A DNA stretch of 64,000 nucleotides from positions 1-64,000 of the forward strand of contig MU867131.1 of assembly GCA_033725935.1 (NCBI GenBank), written 5' to 3'. Shown one piece after another: positions 22,474 through 33,181 of this stretch. Position numbers and translations under genes: made by a program. Under the pieces are notes generated by a model that was given only the letters and a program-made list of their open reading frames with translations, searched no databases and was not told the DNA's origin. Positions within the stretch are counted from its first letter, which is position 1. The number at the start of each line of letters is the position of its first letter. The DNA comes from Cladorrhinum sp. PSN259 (Eukaryota > Ascomycota > Sordariomycetes > Sordariales > Podosporaceae).

Positions 22474-24009
22474 ATGGACACTCCAATGTTTGGTGACCCG
22501 GATCTCATCAGGAGCGACGAAGAATCTGCAGTTGAAACCGATGAACCATCAAATCCCCCTTCTGAGTCCAGTGAAGATGATGCGACTAGCGAAGAAAGCG
22601 ACGCCGAACCTCGGATCCCCAACGAGGAAGGACTTTCAGACCAAGACCGGGACCAGACTGTCCATATACTGCGCGATCTCCGGCACATAATGGAAATAAA
22701 TCAACGGGACTTTGTCTTTGCCTGTGGGGGGTCTTTGCCTATCACAACTTCCTTTACTCTTCGCTGGGATCCACTGGATGATTCAAGACCTGCATCACAT
22801 TGCAAACTCGTCATCAATCCCGAGGCAACTGACCACAACTCCTACCAGGAGAGGGCTGTCGATGCACTCGTTACCGATATGCTCCCAGCAAAGTTCGGAT
22901 TGGGTGGAGAAGACGTATATGATGAGGAGTATCGCAGGGCGTTGCAACTTGACCCTTCCAAGTTCTCAACCAACTTTTGTCCCTACACCTCAGGCATCAT
23001 TGACACAATTACCCAGGTCCTCGATCCAGCCCTAGGAAGAGATCAGACGCTCTCCTCGGTCAGAGCTGAACTGTACAAACTCAACGTTTATCAGGGCCCA
23101 TCGGGCCATTTCCGCGCGCATGTCGACACTCCGAGATCCCCTTCCCAATTTGGCTCCTTGGTTGTCTGTCTTCCTATTCCGCACTCCGGTGGAAGCCTTC
23201 AGGTCCGCCATAATGGTAAATGCCTGAATTTCGACTGGTCTAACCCTGGCATCGAACCAGCACAAGAGCCGGCCTCGATTCAATGGGCAGCCTTTTACAG
23301 CGACTGTGAGCATGAAGTTCTTCCCGTCACATCTGGGCACCGAATTACACTTACGTACAACCTATACGCTATCAATCCCGATCCGGATCTGTCTAGGCCA
23401 CTGCCAACGGATCTCAGTTCACCCCTGTTACAGCACATGGAGAGCGTGCTTGACAATCCACACTTCCTGTCGAAAGGCGGGTATTTGGGCTTCTTCACCA
23501 CCCACGCTTACGCACACAGCTCAGCCAGCTTCGGCCTTTCGACACATCTCAAGGGTTTAGACAAAGTAATCTGGCAGGGCTTCCAAACGCTGGGCTGTGG
23601 CGTGTGCATGCGTCCCGTTCTGGACTATTCCAAGCTGACTGAATGCTGGGAGGTGGACAAAGTACCTGATTCTGGTCCCGTGGTTGGGAAGTATCTCAAT
23701 ATTATCACGGTAGAAGGAGAACCTGAATACTGGAAGGAGCATCTAGAGAGCAAGATCACGTTCGGTGACGTGATTTGGCTGAATGAGAAGGACATGGATG
23801 AGAAACATATGGAGGCGCAGTTTGCTTATACCGTGTATGGGAATGAAGCTGTGTCGCAGTTTGTGTATTCCTGGTGCGCAATCATCGTTGGTGTCCCAGG
23901 GTATGATGAGGAACAAGGCGGCAGGATGAGACTTCGGAAGACATTTGAGGAGAGAACTAGAGATTGGGACGATCCCCTTTGTACTGTGAGATTGTTAACG
24001 AAGGACTAA
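22474..24009 (+). CDS. 2-oxoglutarate/Fe(II) dioxygenase-family protein
   Basis: An uninterrupted frame of 511 residues from the ATG at 22474; the reading frame is open slightly further upstream but without an ATG. The first 70 residues are acidic and Ser-rich (disordered). The jelly-roll core shows the Fe ligands H216 and D218 in FRAHVDTPRS. The distal H280 and the 2OG-binding R290 lie in HEVLPVTSGHRITLTYNL. The segment LYKLNVYQGPSGHF just before the HxD motif is typical of prolyl-4-hydroxylase-like proteins. All three metal ligands and the arginine are present, so it should be active as an Fe/2OG oxygenase. The substrate is unknown; fungal proteins of this layout are mostly annotated only as Fe2OG dioxygenase domain proteins. 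The C-terminal 190 residues are lineage-specific. Confidence 0.82.
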   Translation: MDTPMFGDPDLIRSDEESAVETDEPSNPPSESSEDDATSEESDAEPRIPNEEGLSDQDRDQTVHILRDLRHIMEINQRDFVFACGGSLPITTSFTLRWDPLDDSRPASHCKLVINPEATDHNSYQERAVDALVTDMLPAKFGLGGEDVYDEEYRRALQLDPSKFSTNFCPYTSGIIDTITQVLDPALGRDQTLSSVRAELYKLNVYQGPSGHFRAHVDTPRSPSQFGSLVVCLPIPHSGGSLQVRHNGKCLNFDWSNPGIEPAQEPASIQWAAFYSDCEHEVLPVTSGHRITLTYNLYAINPDPDLSRPLPTDLSSPLLQHMESVLDNPHFLSKGGYLGFFTTHAYAHSSASFGLSTHLKGLDKVIWQGFQTLGCGVCMRPVLDYSKLTECWEVDKVPDSGPVVGKYLNIITVEGEPEYWKEHLESKITFGDVIWLNEKDMDEKHMEAQFAYTVYGNEAVSQFVYSWCAIIVGVPGYDEEQGGRMRLRKTFEERTRDWDDPLCTVRLLTKD

Positions 24010-24336
24010 AATAACATGGCGATTTAGATCTATTCAAAACTCGATCATATTCAAGTCTACTATTGCTGTTGATCGTTCCCATGTGGGCGCCACCTCTACG
24101 GGGTTTTATACATAATGCGCATAAGCCGTATAATATGCATAACTTCAGCGAATACATAGGTGTTGTGCATGACTCAGCAAAGCATCAACCAAAAACACTG
24201 CAGCCCACCGAATCAGTGCACTGTTTCGGGTACGCCAAAGTTTTCAAAAGTCATCTGAGTGGGTCTGAATGACTAATTCTCGAGATTTCACGACTTTCAA
24301 AGGACAACCAAAACAGAAGACAAACAAGTACTCACA
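24010..24336. other. Tandem intergenic spacer
   Basis: This spacer separates two same-strand genes. It is A/T-rich and has no coding signal. Confidence 0.5.
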
Positions 24337-25743
24337 ATGAAGGAAGCCGATCAAAAGAGATGTTGGAAACTGCACAAATGGTCTCAGAACAATGGAGCGA
24401 GATTGCACCCATCGCTGGAGATTTACTACGACGACGTCACCAAATTCTCACTTCGAGTCAAGAATTCAGTGACGGACGGCGTTGAGCCCGGCTTCACGGC
24501 AGTCACCAGCAACATCGCACAGACACTTTCATACATCAACGCCGTCATCGATGGGCCAATCCGACTTCCAGCTTCCCACGGCCAACCACACCAACCTGCA
24601 TTCCCCCCACGGTTCATGACGGACCTGCCGCCGTTCGTCATCGGTCGCTTCTTCCTGATCAAGGAGTATCTCAAGGGCGACGAATCCTTCTGGTGGCCGT
24701 ACATTGCCACCCTCCCTCAGCCCGAGCACGTCAACTTCTGGGCACTGCCGGCGTTCTGGCCAGAGGAGGATATCGCCTTCCTCGACGGGACCAACGCCTA
24801 CGTCGCCTGTCAAGAAATCCAACAAAACGTCAAACAAGAGTACAAGCAGGCGCGAAAGGTGCTGAAAGAGGCTGGGTTTGCGGGGTGGCAGGACTACACG
24901 CAGATGCTCTACAAATGGGCGTTTTGCATCTTCACCAGCCGGAGCTTCCGCCCTTCGCTCATGCTCTCGCAAAACTCGAGAGCCTACATCTCTGCGCTCC
25001 TGCCTCAGGGGTGCGAGATTGACGACTTCTCTATCCTCCAGCCGCTTTTTGATCTGGCGAACCACTCCATGACGGCCAAGTACAGCTGGGACATCACGTC
25101 CGATCCGCAGTGCTGTCAGTTGATCTGCGAGGACGGATACCAGGCGGGAGATCAGGTGTATAATAACTACGGTCTCAAGAGCAATAGCGAGCTGTTGCTG
25201 GGGTACGGTTTCATCTTGCCTGAGACGGAGGAGCTGCACAATGATTATGTGCATGTGAGGAAGAGGCAGCCGCAGGCTGGGGATGCTTCGGCCGTCGGCA
25301 AACCCAAGGATTTTCTCATTTCGCTCAGGCCGATGAATCATCCGAGTTCGGTGGCGGGGAGAGCCAGGCTGTTCAGTCTTGCCGATCGACGTCTTTTGTC
25401 GTTGCAGGGATTGTCTCACTTTGAGCCTGCTCTGATTGCGGATCTCGCCGCGGCTGTTGCTACACCGGAGGAGAGGGCACTTATCGGGCAGTGGCTTGCT
25501 AGTGAGGAAGACGCGGTACCGGAGGGGTTGGGAGAGGTGTTGGATAAAATTAGGGGACCGTTGGGTGGAAAGGTGCATTTCGATTATCAAAAGTTAAAGG
25601 CTGCCGAGTTGGATGAGGAGACGGGCGAGAATCGGCTGCAGACTCCGACCAACAAGAATCAGGAGCTTGCGTTGGAGTATCGGAGGCAATGCGAGAAGGT
25701 GCTTGTGGCTGCGTTGGAGGCGTTATCTCAGTCTATGCAATAG
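24337..25743 (+). CDS. SET-domain protein lysine methyltransferase
   Basis: A single exon of 468 residues beginning at the ATG in cacaATGa. The N-terminal half of the split SET domain shows the NNGARLHPSLEI strand, and an iSET helical insertion follows (about 90-220). The C-terminal SET half carries the AdoMet-binding LFDLANHSM motif near residue 245 and NNYGLKSNSELLLGYGF with the catalytic-region tyrosines. A helical substrate-binding domain of the Rubisco-LSMT type runs from about residue 320 to the end. This is the SETD3/SETD6/Rkm architecture, whose members methylate lysines (SETD3: a histidine) in ribosomal and other non-histone proteins. The specific substrate is not visible. The frame is intact, with good GC-rich codon use. 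Confidence 0.88.
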   Translation: MKEADQKRCWKLHKWSQNNGARLHPSLEIYYDDVTKFSLRVKNSVTDGVEPGFTAVTSNIAQTLSYINAVIDGPIRLPASHGQPHQPAFPPRFMTDLPPFVIGRFFLIKEYLKGDESFWWPYIATLPQPEHVNFWALPAFWPEEDIAFLDGTNAYVACQEIQQNVKQEYKQARKVLKEAGFAGWQDYTQMLYKWAFCIFTSRSFRPSLMLSQNSRAYISALLPQGCEIDDFSILQPLFDLANHSMTAKYSWDITSDPQCCQLICEDGYQAGDQVYNNYGLKSNSELLLGYGFILPETEELHNDYVHVRKRQPQAGDASAVGKPKDFLISLRPMNHPSSVAGRARLFSLADRRLLSLQGLSHFEPALIADLAAAVATPEERALIGQWLASEEDAVPEGLGEVLDKIRGPLGGKVHFDYQKLKAAELDEETGENRLQTPTNKNQELALEYRRQCEKVLVAALEALSQSMQ

Positions 25744-25993
25744 ATGCAGGATGAACCAATAAACGATATTTACCAGCTGAAGTTGTGTAACACCGCGAGC
25801 AGCCACGGTATGCAAGCGATTCTGCAATAGTTATTGATGTCAATGTATAAATGAGAAGGTTACACTCTCCTTTACCCCTCACTTGATATCATTATCGCCC
25901 CAGCTTCTTTTCTCGCACTTCTCTTCTTGTTTTTACCCATCCTGCGTGTATCAACTCAGTTTTGCCTGACAGTATCACTAGACCGACATCATC

Positions 25994-26853
25994 ATGACTT
26001 CCACCTCTGAGTCTCGTCCATCCGCAGGCCCTGTCTTTGACTCAGTCGGACCAGCCTACGAACAAGTCTATGAAGGTCTCCCCTCGCAGCGTGAGTCCCT
26101 GGAATGGTAAGTAGCTTTCCCCACCCAAAGTAGAAAGCGATCGAGTCAAGCATATGTAAATTTCCGTTTACGAGTCTTTTTTATCTTTATTTTGCTTCAC
26201 CTCTCTGATTTCTTTTTGTTTAAATTTATTTTCTTTTGTTCTCAGTCTGGTTTTTTTTACTGACCGTAGGTTTGTCCAGGATCCTAAGCACGACCCCGCC
26301 CTGCTCCAAAATCCTAGACATCGGCTGCGGCACCGGCCGCCCAACCGCTTCCACGCTCTCCTCCGCCGGACACTCCGTTTTGGGTCTCGACGTCTCCCCA
26401 GCCATGATCTCTTTTGCTCGTGAGAACGTACCGTCCGCCATGTTCCTACTGACCGACATTCGTGATTTCGTTCCGGAGGAGCCTGGGATGTACGACGCGG
26501 TGACCTGCTACTTCAGCCTGATTGCTTCTCTATCACAACAGGAGATACGAGAAATCATAACGAGGGTAGGCAGGGAGCTCCTCAAACCTGGTGGGCTTTT
26601 TGTGTGGATTGGGCTGCCGGTTGATCTGAATAACGAACAGATTAAGTGGATGGGCAGGGACGTGGTTGTCAGTGGGCTGAGCAGGGAGGAGTCGCTGAGG
26701 GCTGTGACGGAGGGGGCCGGGTTGGAGGTTGTGAGGGAGGAGGAGAGCAGGTTTTTGCCTGAACGGGCGGTTGAGGTGGGGCTTTGTGGGAGGGAAGATG
26801 TGTGGGAGGAGGAGCATTTGTGTGTTTGGGCGAGGAAGCCTTCACCAGTTTGA
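25994..26853 (+). CDS. Class I SAM-dependent methyltransferase (2 exons)
   Basis: Exons 25994-26106 and 26280-26853 are joined across a 173-bp intron, GTAAGT to TTTGTCCAG (phase 2), giving 228 residues. The acceptor at 26278-26279 is the one that keeps the frame; an AG ten bases earlier does not. The N-terminus (FDSVGPAYEQVYEGLP) is the usual lead into this methyltransferase class. Motif I is ILDIGCGTGRP, followed by LGLDVSPAMISFARENVP (motif II) and DAVTCYFSLIASLSQQEI (post-II), then LLKPGGLFVWIGLP (motif III). Substrate unknown; fungal homologues are often small-molecule methyltransferases. It lies in tandem after the SET gene, but the 250-bp gap gives no sign of co-transcription. Confidence 0.87.
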
Positions 26854-27986
26854 ATCTGGGCAGAAAATGTTGTTGATGTAGAAACATATCATCACGTGCA
26901 AGAGTTTGCGGTGCGGACACAAGGATGACTGACAAAAAAACAATGACTAGATACTTGAACTTATCCGGCATGAATTGATTGATCTTCAAGTCAATACTAA
27001 AATCAAGGCATAACCAAGGACTGTGCTTTGAGAGGTATCTAACAACACCTCACATTGCTCCCATGACAGCAGCCCCAGATGATCCCAGTCTCCCTCGGAC
27101 CACATTCCCAACTCCGCCTCGTCGTAGTCGCCTCCAAATTATGCATGACCTATAAGCAGACTGGCAAATCGGCGCATCAGTAGCAACAACCAAGAGGAAA
27201 GCCCCCGCCACGCTGCGCTCGGTTGCCAAAAAAAGAGAGGATTTCTTTTGGAGCTGCGCTGTCAACGGCCGCCAGGGAATTATGGAACTGCCCCCGAGAG
27301 TGTGCCAATCTATCAAGTGCCATAAGCAGCCATGCTACCTAGGCCAAGGCAAGATGGCGGAGCAATTCAGGCTTCAGAACAGCATACGCAGGTTACCGCC
27401 CAAGGTACGCCAGACCGTCTGCAGATACCGAATTGGTGCGGCATTTCAGGCTGCCAGCCGCCATCTGCATGTGCATGGCGTCTCCATTCCCTCATTAGGC
27501 GGCTGGCCTCTGAATAACAACTTCGGAAAGGTCCAGATTTCCATAAAAGTGTACTGAGAATGTAGAAATAGGCTCTCTTGGATTAGGATCTTTGTGTCAT
27601 TAACCAATTTCTTTTGCGGTCCGTTTGTGGTTTCATGCGTGGTGCTCGTTCAACTGAACCATGCCGCGGTCGGCAACTTCCGGCAGTCCAAAGGAGCAGG
27701 AGTGATGTGCATGTCAATCGACGTGGCCGGCGTTGTCTGGTGCGGGGTTGAGGTCGCAATTTTCAGCGGCGGCCAGCTCTCACTGCACGCTAAAAACCGT
27801 GACGCCCCGGAGGCAGCCCGAGCTTCCATGCCTTGAAGCAACGGACCTGCGGCAGGCGTCAATGGCTTACGGGATTCCTCGTTTTATCGCTCTTGCTATC
27901 AACTTTTGTTTGCCACGCTCGTCAATTTTCCAGCTGCTTATGCTCAGTGTTCTTGCGTTTGCAATACTGCAAAGCATCACAAAATC
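26854..27986. other. Intergenic region, no gene seen
   Basis: 1.1 kb of promoter-like sequence ahead of the first HET gene. The open frames are short and lack domains. The HET reading frame is open upstream to about 27906 but without an ATG. Confidence 0.5.
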
Positions 27987-30143
27987 ATGTCGGCGCCAAG
28001 CGGGAAAAGAAAGAGGGAGAATAATCTCAGTGATGCACTCCGCGACTATCAAATTCAACTCCTGCTGCTTGAAACACAGAACAAGAGGCGCATGATGGAA
28101 TGTAGAGCGGATCCAGAAAACATTTTGTCGGTTTTGATGCGTGCATCTAGTCGATCCGAATCCCAGCAAGTACCACCACAGATTCAGACCCACCTGTACG
28201 ACATGAGTGGTAACGAGCTTCAAAGCTATGTTTATCGTCCTCTGGAGCCTGGTCAGCAAACTAGACTGATCCAGCTGCATCCGGCATCAAACCCGAGCGA
28301 ACCCCTCCGTTGTGATCTGGTTCATGTCAACGGCAACGGTCAACGGTACTCAGCTATATCATATGCATGGAGTGAGTCGCGAATGGCTATCCTGGATCCT
28401 GCCCTCCAAGTCCGCACATCGGCCAACAGTTATGCCGCTCTTCAAATCACGCCCTCCTTGCATGGAGCACTACGCGCATTACGGTCAAGTACAGAAACAA
28501 GAGTTCTGTGGGCCGATGCGGTGTGTATCAATCAGAGCGACAACGGGGAGAAGGCGCATCAGGTACGGGCAATGGGCGAAATTTACGCCAACTCAAGCTC
28601 AGTCCAGATATGGCTGGGCGAAGATTATGAGGATGGGGAAAGGGCATTACGTTATTTGTCAAACTACATGACGCGTTCGAGAGACATCTCTCAACATCAA
28701 GGCATTTTGGATGCGATCCGACACATCTTCCAGCGACCATGGTTCCGGCGCCGATGGATTGTGCAAGAGGTGATTCAGGCCAAGACAGCTTACATACACT
28801 GTGGCTCTGTGAGCATGGAATTTGAGGAGTTTGTTATCTACTCCTCTTGTCTTATTACTTTGGCGATGGAGAGTAGTGTTGGTATCCGCACAGACTCTCC
28901 CTTGGTTGATAGGGAAGTATATGACATGTTGGAAGCTCTGAGCAAATTTCGAAATCATGTCCGTCACATACGCGATATCACCGGTCAGTACCCCGCCACT
29001 TTCGCCATGGACGGGCGAGATGAGTTCGTAAAGCCATCCTTCAACCCTATTTATCAGATTTTGCACGATTTCCGCGCCGGAAAGTGCAAAGATGATCGAG
29101 ACAGGGTTTATGCCCTTTTGGGCATTTCCGACAATATTGTCCCTCGAGGGGGGGACGCGGACGTCGGCGGCAGAAACTTGCCCCCACCATACTTGCAAGC
29201 GCAGATTGACATCACCTACGAAGGGACAACCGAGGACGTATATACCGATTTAACCCTAGCGTTGTGGAAAGCCTCGCTGAGCCCACTACCGCCATGCGAA
29301 TCACTGCACTATGCCGGCGCCTTTCGACCTGCCGATGTTCCCGGTTCCCGACTGCAGTCATGGGTCCCCGATTGGAGAGCCCGTAGCCGGTGCTTCCCTG
29401 TTAAAAGTGCCATGAAATACAGGCGGCGCCCAAGAACAACCTGGGTTCCGTACCAGCCACAATTCGTTCAGGTACACGGCCAAAAAGGCTTGGGTCTCAG
29501 TGGTTGGAAACTCCATACAGTAGATGCGTTGGATGTCATTTTACAAGCACGAACGGGTGGCACACGGTCACTGCGAGGGCTGAAGCAGGCTTTTCAACGA
29601 TGGGTCCGTTTTGCGTCTGATGGATTCCCCGAAGATGAGATCTCTGCTACGCCGGCGTCGCACGAAAACAGTCAAATTGACGGCCTGCTAAAGACAATGG
29701 TTGGGCGGAAGGTAATGCCGATCGCCCTGATGGATTCCTTCGTATCGAGGCTCCTTCATATGCATCCCAGGCTCGCGGAAAAGGAGGTTCAACAGCACTT
29801 GGCTGGAGAAATATACAAAACTAGTTACGGGATCCTGTCGGTTCATCGTACAAAAGATTACTTTTATGATGTCATGAAAGGACGAACTTTTGTTCGAAAT
29901 CACAAACATGGTGGGCTGTTATTCAATGTTCCGGATGACACGATGGTTGGAGATACACTCTGGATTTTTGATGAAGAGGACTCTCCCTTTGTGTTGAGGC
30001 CCGTTGAGCAGGATGGTGTGCTTGTTGGATATAGGCTAATCGGTGATGTTGGGACGACGTGGGAGATTGGTGAACATCGCGCTGCAATGGAAAAACTTGG
30101 AGTCAAGAAGGAGTGGAAGAAGGAGGAGATTGTGATGTTGTAG
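27987..30143 (+). CDS. HET-domain protein (het-6 type) 1
   Basis: A single exon of 718 residues from the ATG in aatcATGt. The HET (heterokaryon incompatibility) domain spans about residues 115-260, with the three classic blocks: YSAISYAWSE (about 120), VLWADAVCINQSDNGEKAHQV (about 173) and RPWFRRRWIVQEVI (about 250). KDDRDRVYALLGI follows near residue 370, a conserved landmark of het-6-like proteins, then AGTTEDVY-type DUF sequence and a C-terminal segment ending in the LLFNVPDDTMVGDTLWIFDE strand. HET proteins trigger cell death when genetically different hyphae fuse; the domain is distantly related to TIR. The N-terminal 40 residues are basic (SGKRKRENN) and may target the nucleus. The frame is intact, with no sign of decay. 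Confidence 0.92.
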   Translation: MSAPSGKRKRENNLSDALRDYQIQLLLLETQNKRRMMECRADPENILSVLMRASSRSESQQVPPQIQTHLYDMSGNELQSYVYRPLEPGQQTRLIQLHPASNPSEPLRCDLVHVNGNGQRYSAISYAWSESRMAILDPALQVRTSANSYAALQITPSLHGALRALRSSTETRVLWADAVCINQSDNGEKAHQVRAMGEIYANSSSVQIWLGEDYEDGERALRYLSNYMTRSRDISQHQGILDAIRHIFQRPWFRRRWIVQEVIQAKTAYIHCGSVSMEFEEFVIYSSCLITLAMESSVGIRTDSPLVDREVYDMLEALSKFRNHVRHIRDITGQYPATFAMDGRDEFVKPSFNPIYQILHDFRAGKCKDDRDRVYALLGISDNIVPRGGDADVGGRNLPPPYLQAQIDITYEGTTEDVYTDLTLALWKASLSPLPPCESLHYAGAFRPADVPGSRLQSWVPDWRARSRCFPVKSAMKYRRRPRTTWVPYQPQFVQVHGQKGLGLSGWKLHTVDALDVILQARTGGTRSLRGLKQAFQRWVRFASDGFPEDEISATPASHENSQIDGLLKTMVGRKVMPIALMDSFVSRLLHMHPRLAEKEVQQHLAGEIYKTSYGILSVHRTKDYFYDVMKGRTFVRNHKHGGLLFNVPDDTMVGDTLWIFDEEDSPFVLRPVEQDGVLVGYRLIGDVGTTWEIGEHRAAMEKLGVKKEWKKEEIVML

Positions 30144-30163
30144 ACGTTGATACATCAAATGAT

Positions 30164-30410
30164 TTAGTGTAATTCTTCTCGCGTGTTGTTGCCACGGGCG
30201 AGTGATGATTGATTTGTGTCCTCATCGCCATCGTCCTCCTCGTCAGCAAGATCTGCCAGGATCCAATCCCACGCCACCTTCATCTTCAATTCATCCTCAA
30301 TAGCACAGCTTTGTACTTCCTTGTGCACGTATTTCCACTTGTCAACCGGCAAAGGCCGATCCCATCCATGGTTCCTGAAACGAGTGCATTTACTGTACCC
30401 ATAGTGAGCC
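30164..30410 (-). pseudogene. Possible coding fragment, unknown
   Basis: On the minus strand an open segment reads roughly HYGYSKCTRFRNHGWDR, then VDKWKYVHKEVQSCAIEDEL, and ends in an acidic tail (DEEDDGDED) before a TAA at 30166-30168. It looks coding, but the clean frame ends at about 30410 and I cannot find the rest of a gene. It could be the last exon of an unrecognised gene or a decayed remnant. Confidence 0.25.
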
Positions 30411-31235
30411 TGACTCCTGACTATCTCCCTACCCTTACCGTCCCACTGAATTTAATTTTAGAAAGTAAGAATATTCAGGAGAGCTATTCAATAGGGGCTT
30501 GGGCCAGACTCAAACAATTTTCTGTAAAAAGCCACTCAGCAAGGTTTGTTCAAGATTGCCTATTACTGCCTAATGAGAAGGGGACTTTAGACTGTCATGG
30601 ATGATGGATGTGGGAGGTGGTTAAAGCTCTCCCTTCCTCACCTTAGTCCAGTCAGCCGATTACCTTTCTCTCCCAGCCCCCACACATCATTCCGTACATG
30701 GTTTTTTTAGCCTTGTGAGGGAGACAAATGATACTAATTTAATAACTTTATGCACGGGCCTAGTTCTGTTGAACCCTTGCTGCGACTTTTCGTCCCTCTC
30801 AACTATGCCTGGATCATGATTTTTCCCTACTAGATTTTGATCACCAGTAGGCTAGCACCTTCTTCCCAGTGATGAAGTGTTTTTTTTTTGCGTCATCAAT
30901 CACGTGAGAGGCTTTTCACCTAGTCCGCCTGCCTGCCATTCTGCGATATCAAATGCCGAATTGCTGCCAGCCAACTAGGGCTTAGCCCACCAAGGCAAGC
31001 TGAAATGGCTGCCCAAGTGATGCGGCCCAAGGCGTATTTATGGCTTGTCGAGGAAAAAAAGGTACAGAGCACTTGAAATGTCGGTCAATCATCGTTTTGT
31101 CTTAGCTCAGGTAATTAGCTTCAACTATTGCCTCAAGCAGCTCAACCACATCCACATCGCCACCAGATCATTTCAGATTTGCTGCTATTTCCCTGCCAAT
31201 ATCTGATTGATATTTTTGGCCTCGCAGCTGCGACA
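30411..31235. other. Intergenic region
   Basis: No gene was seen. TTTTTTTTT at about 30884 and A/T-rich stretches are present. The last 100 bp before 31236 are open in the frame of the next gene but without a better ATG. Confidence 0.45.
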
Positions 31236-33127
31236 ATGGGTATCGACTTTGGCCAAGCACGCAACACCACGGCGTGGCATCCGGAGCCCTCATTCCGCGG
31301 CACCTACGGGCTCCTATCATCATGCATTGTCACCATGGCGTTGTGTGTTTGGACAGCGATTCATGTCAACGTTCCGGAACTGGAGAGAGAAGGAACTCGA
31401 AGGTTCCTTGTACCCCGGCAGACATGGAGGAAGATTAGTTTTCTTGTAGTCGGCTTGTTCGCCCCCGAACTAATATCCTGGGCTGCTTTCGAGCAGCGAC
31501 GGGAAGCAAGAGCTTTACACTCAAGAATGATCGGGCATTTGGCAGATGGAAATGACGGTAAGGATGATGATCCGGCGTGTGCACAGAATACATGTATGTT
31601 ACGGACGCTGATGCGATTGCAGATGGAGAAGCAATGATGCAAAACGGGGAAGATGGTGGGCTCTTACGCCCCAGGGACAGAGAGGCAGATGTCGAAGCGC
31701 AACAGACTGCAACTAACGATAATAAGCAGAAGAAGCGCAGGCATCCTTGGACCATGACGCACAGTCACTATGCAGTTATGGGTGGATTTGCCTTTCAGAC
31801 GCAATCCGCCCGAGGCGACTTTTCACCTAGTGGATGGAGGCGGGTTACCCTTACAAGCAATGGCATTTTACAGCTTGCTGAACACTTTCCTGAACTTGTC
31901 CCAGACATATCGCTTGGGTATATCAATGACAAGAGCAAGGCAAATGCGCTCGCCAAGGCCATCGTTATCTTGCAAGCTTCGTGGTTCGCCGCCCAGTGTC
32001 TCTCTCGGATGGCCATGGGAATGACCATCAGCCTCTTGGAGTTGAACACTTTGGCTCATGCAATTTGCGCACTATTTGCTTACGTGATGTGGTGGAATAA
32101 ACCATTTGACGTTAGTGAGCCTACCATAATCGACGGGCCTGGCATCGATTTAGTGAGCGCTTCAATGTGCGTGTCGAGTGGGGTGGGGAAGAAAGTTCGG
32201 GTCTTCAACTGCCCTCCCAGCGTAGAGCGTTATACCGTCGAACTCGACTTCCTAGAGCGCCAGCAAGCCAGCAAAGCAACAACTCCAGTTGAGCCAGACA
32301 CGGCCTCCTGGGGGCAGAACTCTTCAATTCCCTGGCCCTCACCCCCGAACGGCTTTTATAGGATCCTGCAAAGTCCCAAACCAGATGGTCAAATGTCATC
32401 AGATGACATGGTTTCCACTGCGGCTGCGAGAGACCACCCTGATCAAACTATATTCCGTCTGTATGCCGGACAGACCTTATTCGGCTTCGAACTATCTTTA
32501 TGGTTTATTTACCGCAAGAATCTTGGAATTGTTACCGAGAGCGTCACAGCCCAAACTACGAAACTGTTGCCATTCGTCGAGATCCCACCGACACATGTCT
32601 TGTGTTTCCTACTTGCCGCAGAAGCAAGCGGAAAACAGTCCTTTCCATTTTCTGTCTCGAGCAGGCGGTCCAATTTTCCATCTTCATCGCAAAGCTACAT
32701 AGACATCAGCGAAAAGTCGATATTATTTAGTCTGCTTATTGCTTCGCTTGCCTATGGTGGGTTACACCTGCTGGCATGGTCCCCGCCCGTCAAAACCAAC
32801 GCAGAAATCGTGTTATGGCGCGTTTCGGCAATCGGTATAACTATCTTTCCTCTGGCCATTGCGTCGTACACGGCTTTCATAGATCCGGGTTCAGTCCGCA
32901 AATATCTGAGCGATAAATGGGATGGATACTCGGGGTGGAGAAAAATTGTCACACGGGTTGCCAGGTTTGCCGAAATGGTGATGAAAGCAATCCACCTCAT
33001 CTGGGTAGTTTTGTACGCTCTCGCCAGGATATATCTCGTCGTGGAATGCTTCATCAGCGTCCCGCGCCTTCCAGACTCTGTTTTCGCCGCACCTGCCTGG
33101 GCACAGTACTTTCCCCATTTCGGGTAG
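31236..33127 (+). CDS. Multi-pass membrane protein of a fungal accessory family (2 exons)
   Basis: Exons 31236-31557 and 31623-33127 join across a 65-bp GTAAGG...GCAG intron (phase 1), giving 608 residues. An alternative acceptor at 31586 would leave a 29-bp intron, too short for fungi. Recognisable family hallmarks are the N-terminal FRGTYGLLSSCIVTMALCVW and HVNVPELE, then WTMTHSHYAVMGGFAF, LAKAIVILQASWFAAQCLSRM, and THAICALFAYVMWWNKPFDV-like sequence. I count seven to eight hydrophobic helices, the last group at the C-terminus (FSLLIASLAYGGLHLLAW, VVLYALARIYLVVECFI). Such proteins are abundant in Sordariomycetes, often near HET genes, and have no established function; transporter or ankyrin-linked channel-like ideas are not supported here. 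The frame is intact. Confidence 0.8.
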
Positions 33128-33181
33128 CGCTTGGGCATATTCAAGTTGGTAGACTTGGACGGATGGGCCGGTGCTTGAAGA

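Noticed and set aside
24529..25590. 353-residue open frame on the minus strand
   Set aside because: Antisense shadow of the SET methyltransferase exon.
12407..26853. Secondary-metabolite cluster (reductase, GNAT, oxygenase, methyltransferases)
   Set aside because: No polyketide synthase, NRPS, terpene cyclase or cluster regulator is present, and spacing and strands are irregular.
31558..31586. 29-bp intron option in the membrane protein gene
   Set aside because: It keeps the frame but is below the size fungal spliceosomes usually accept; the 65-bp alternative also keeps the frame.
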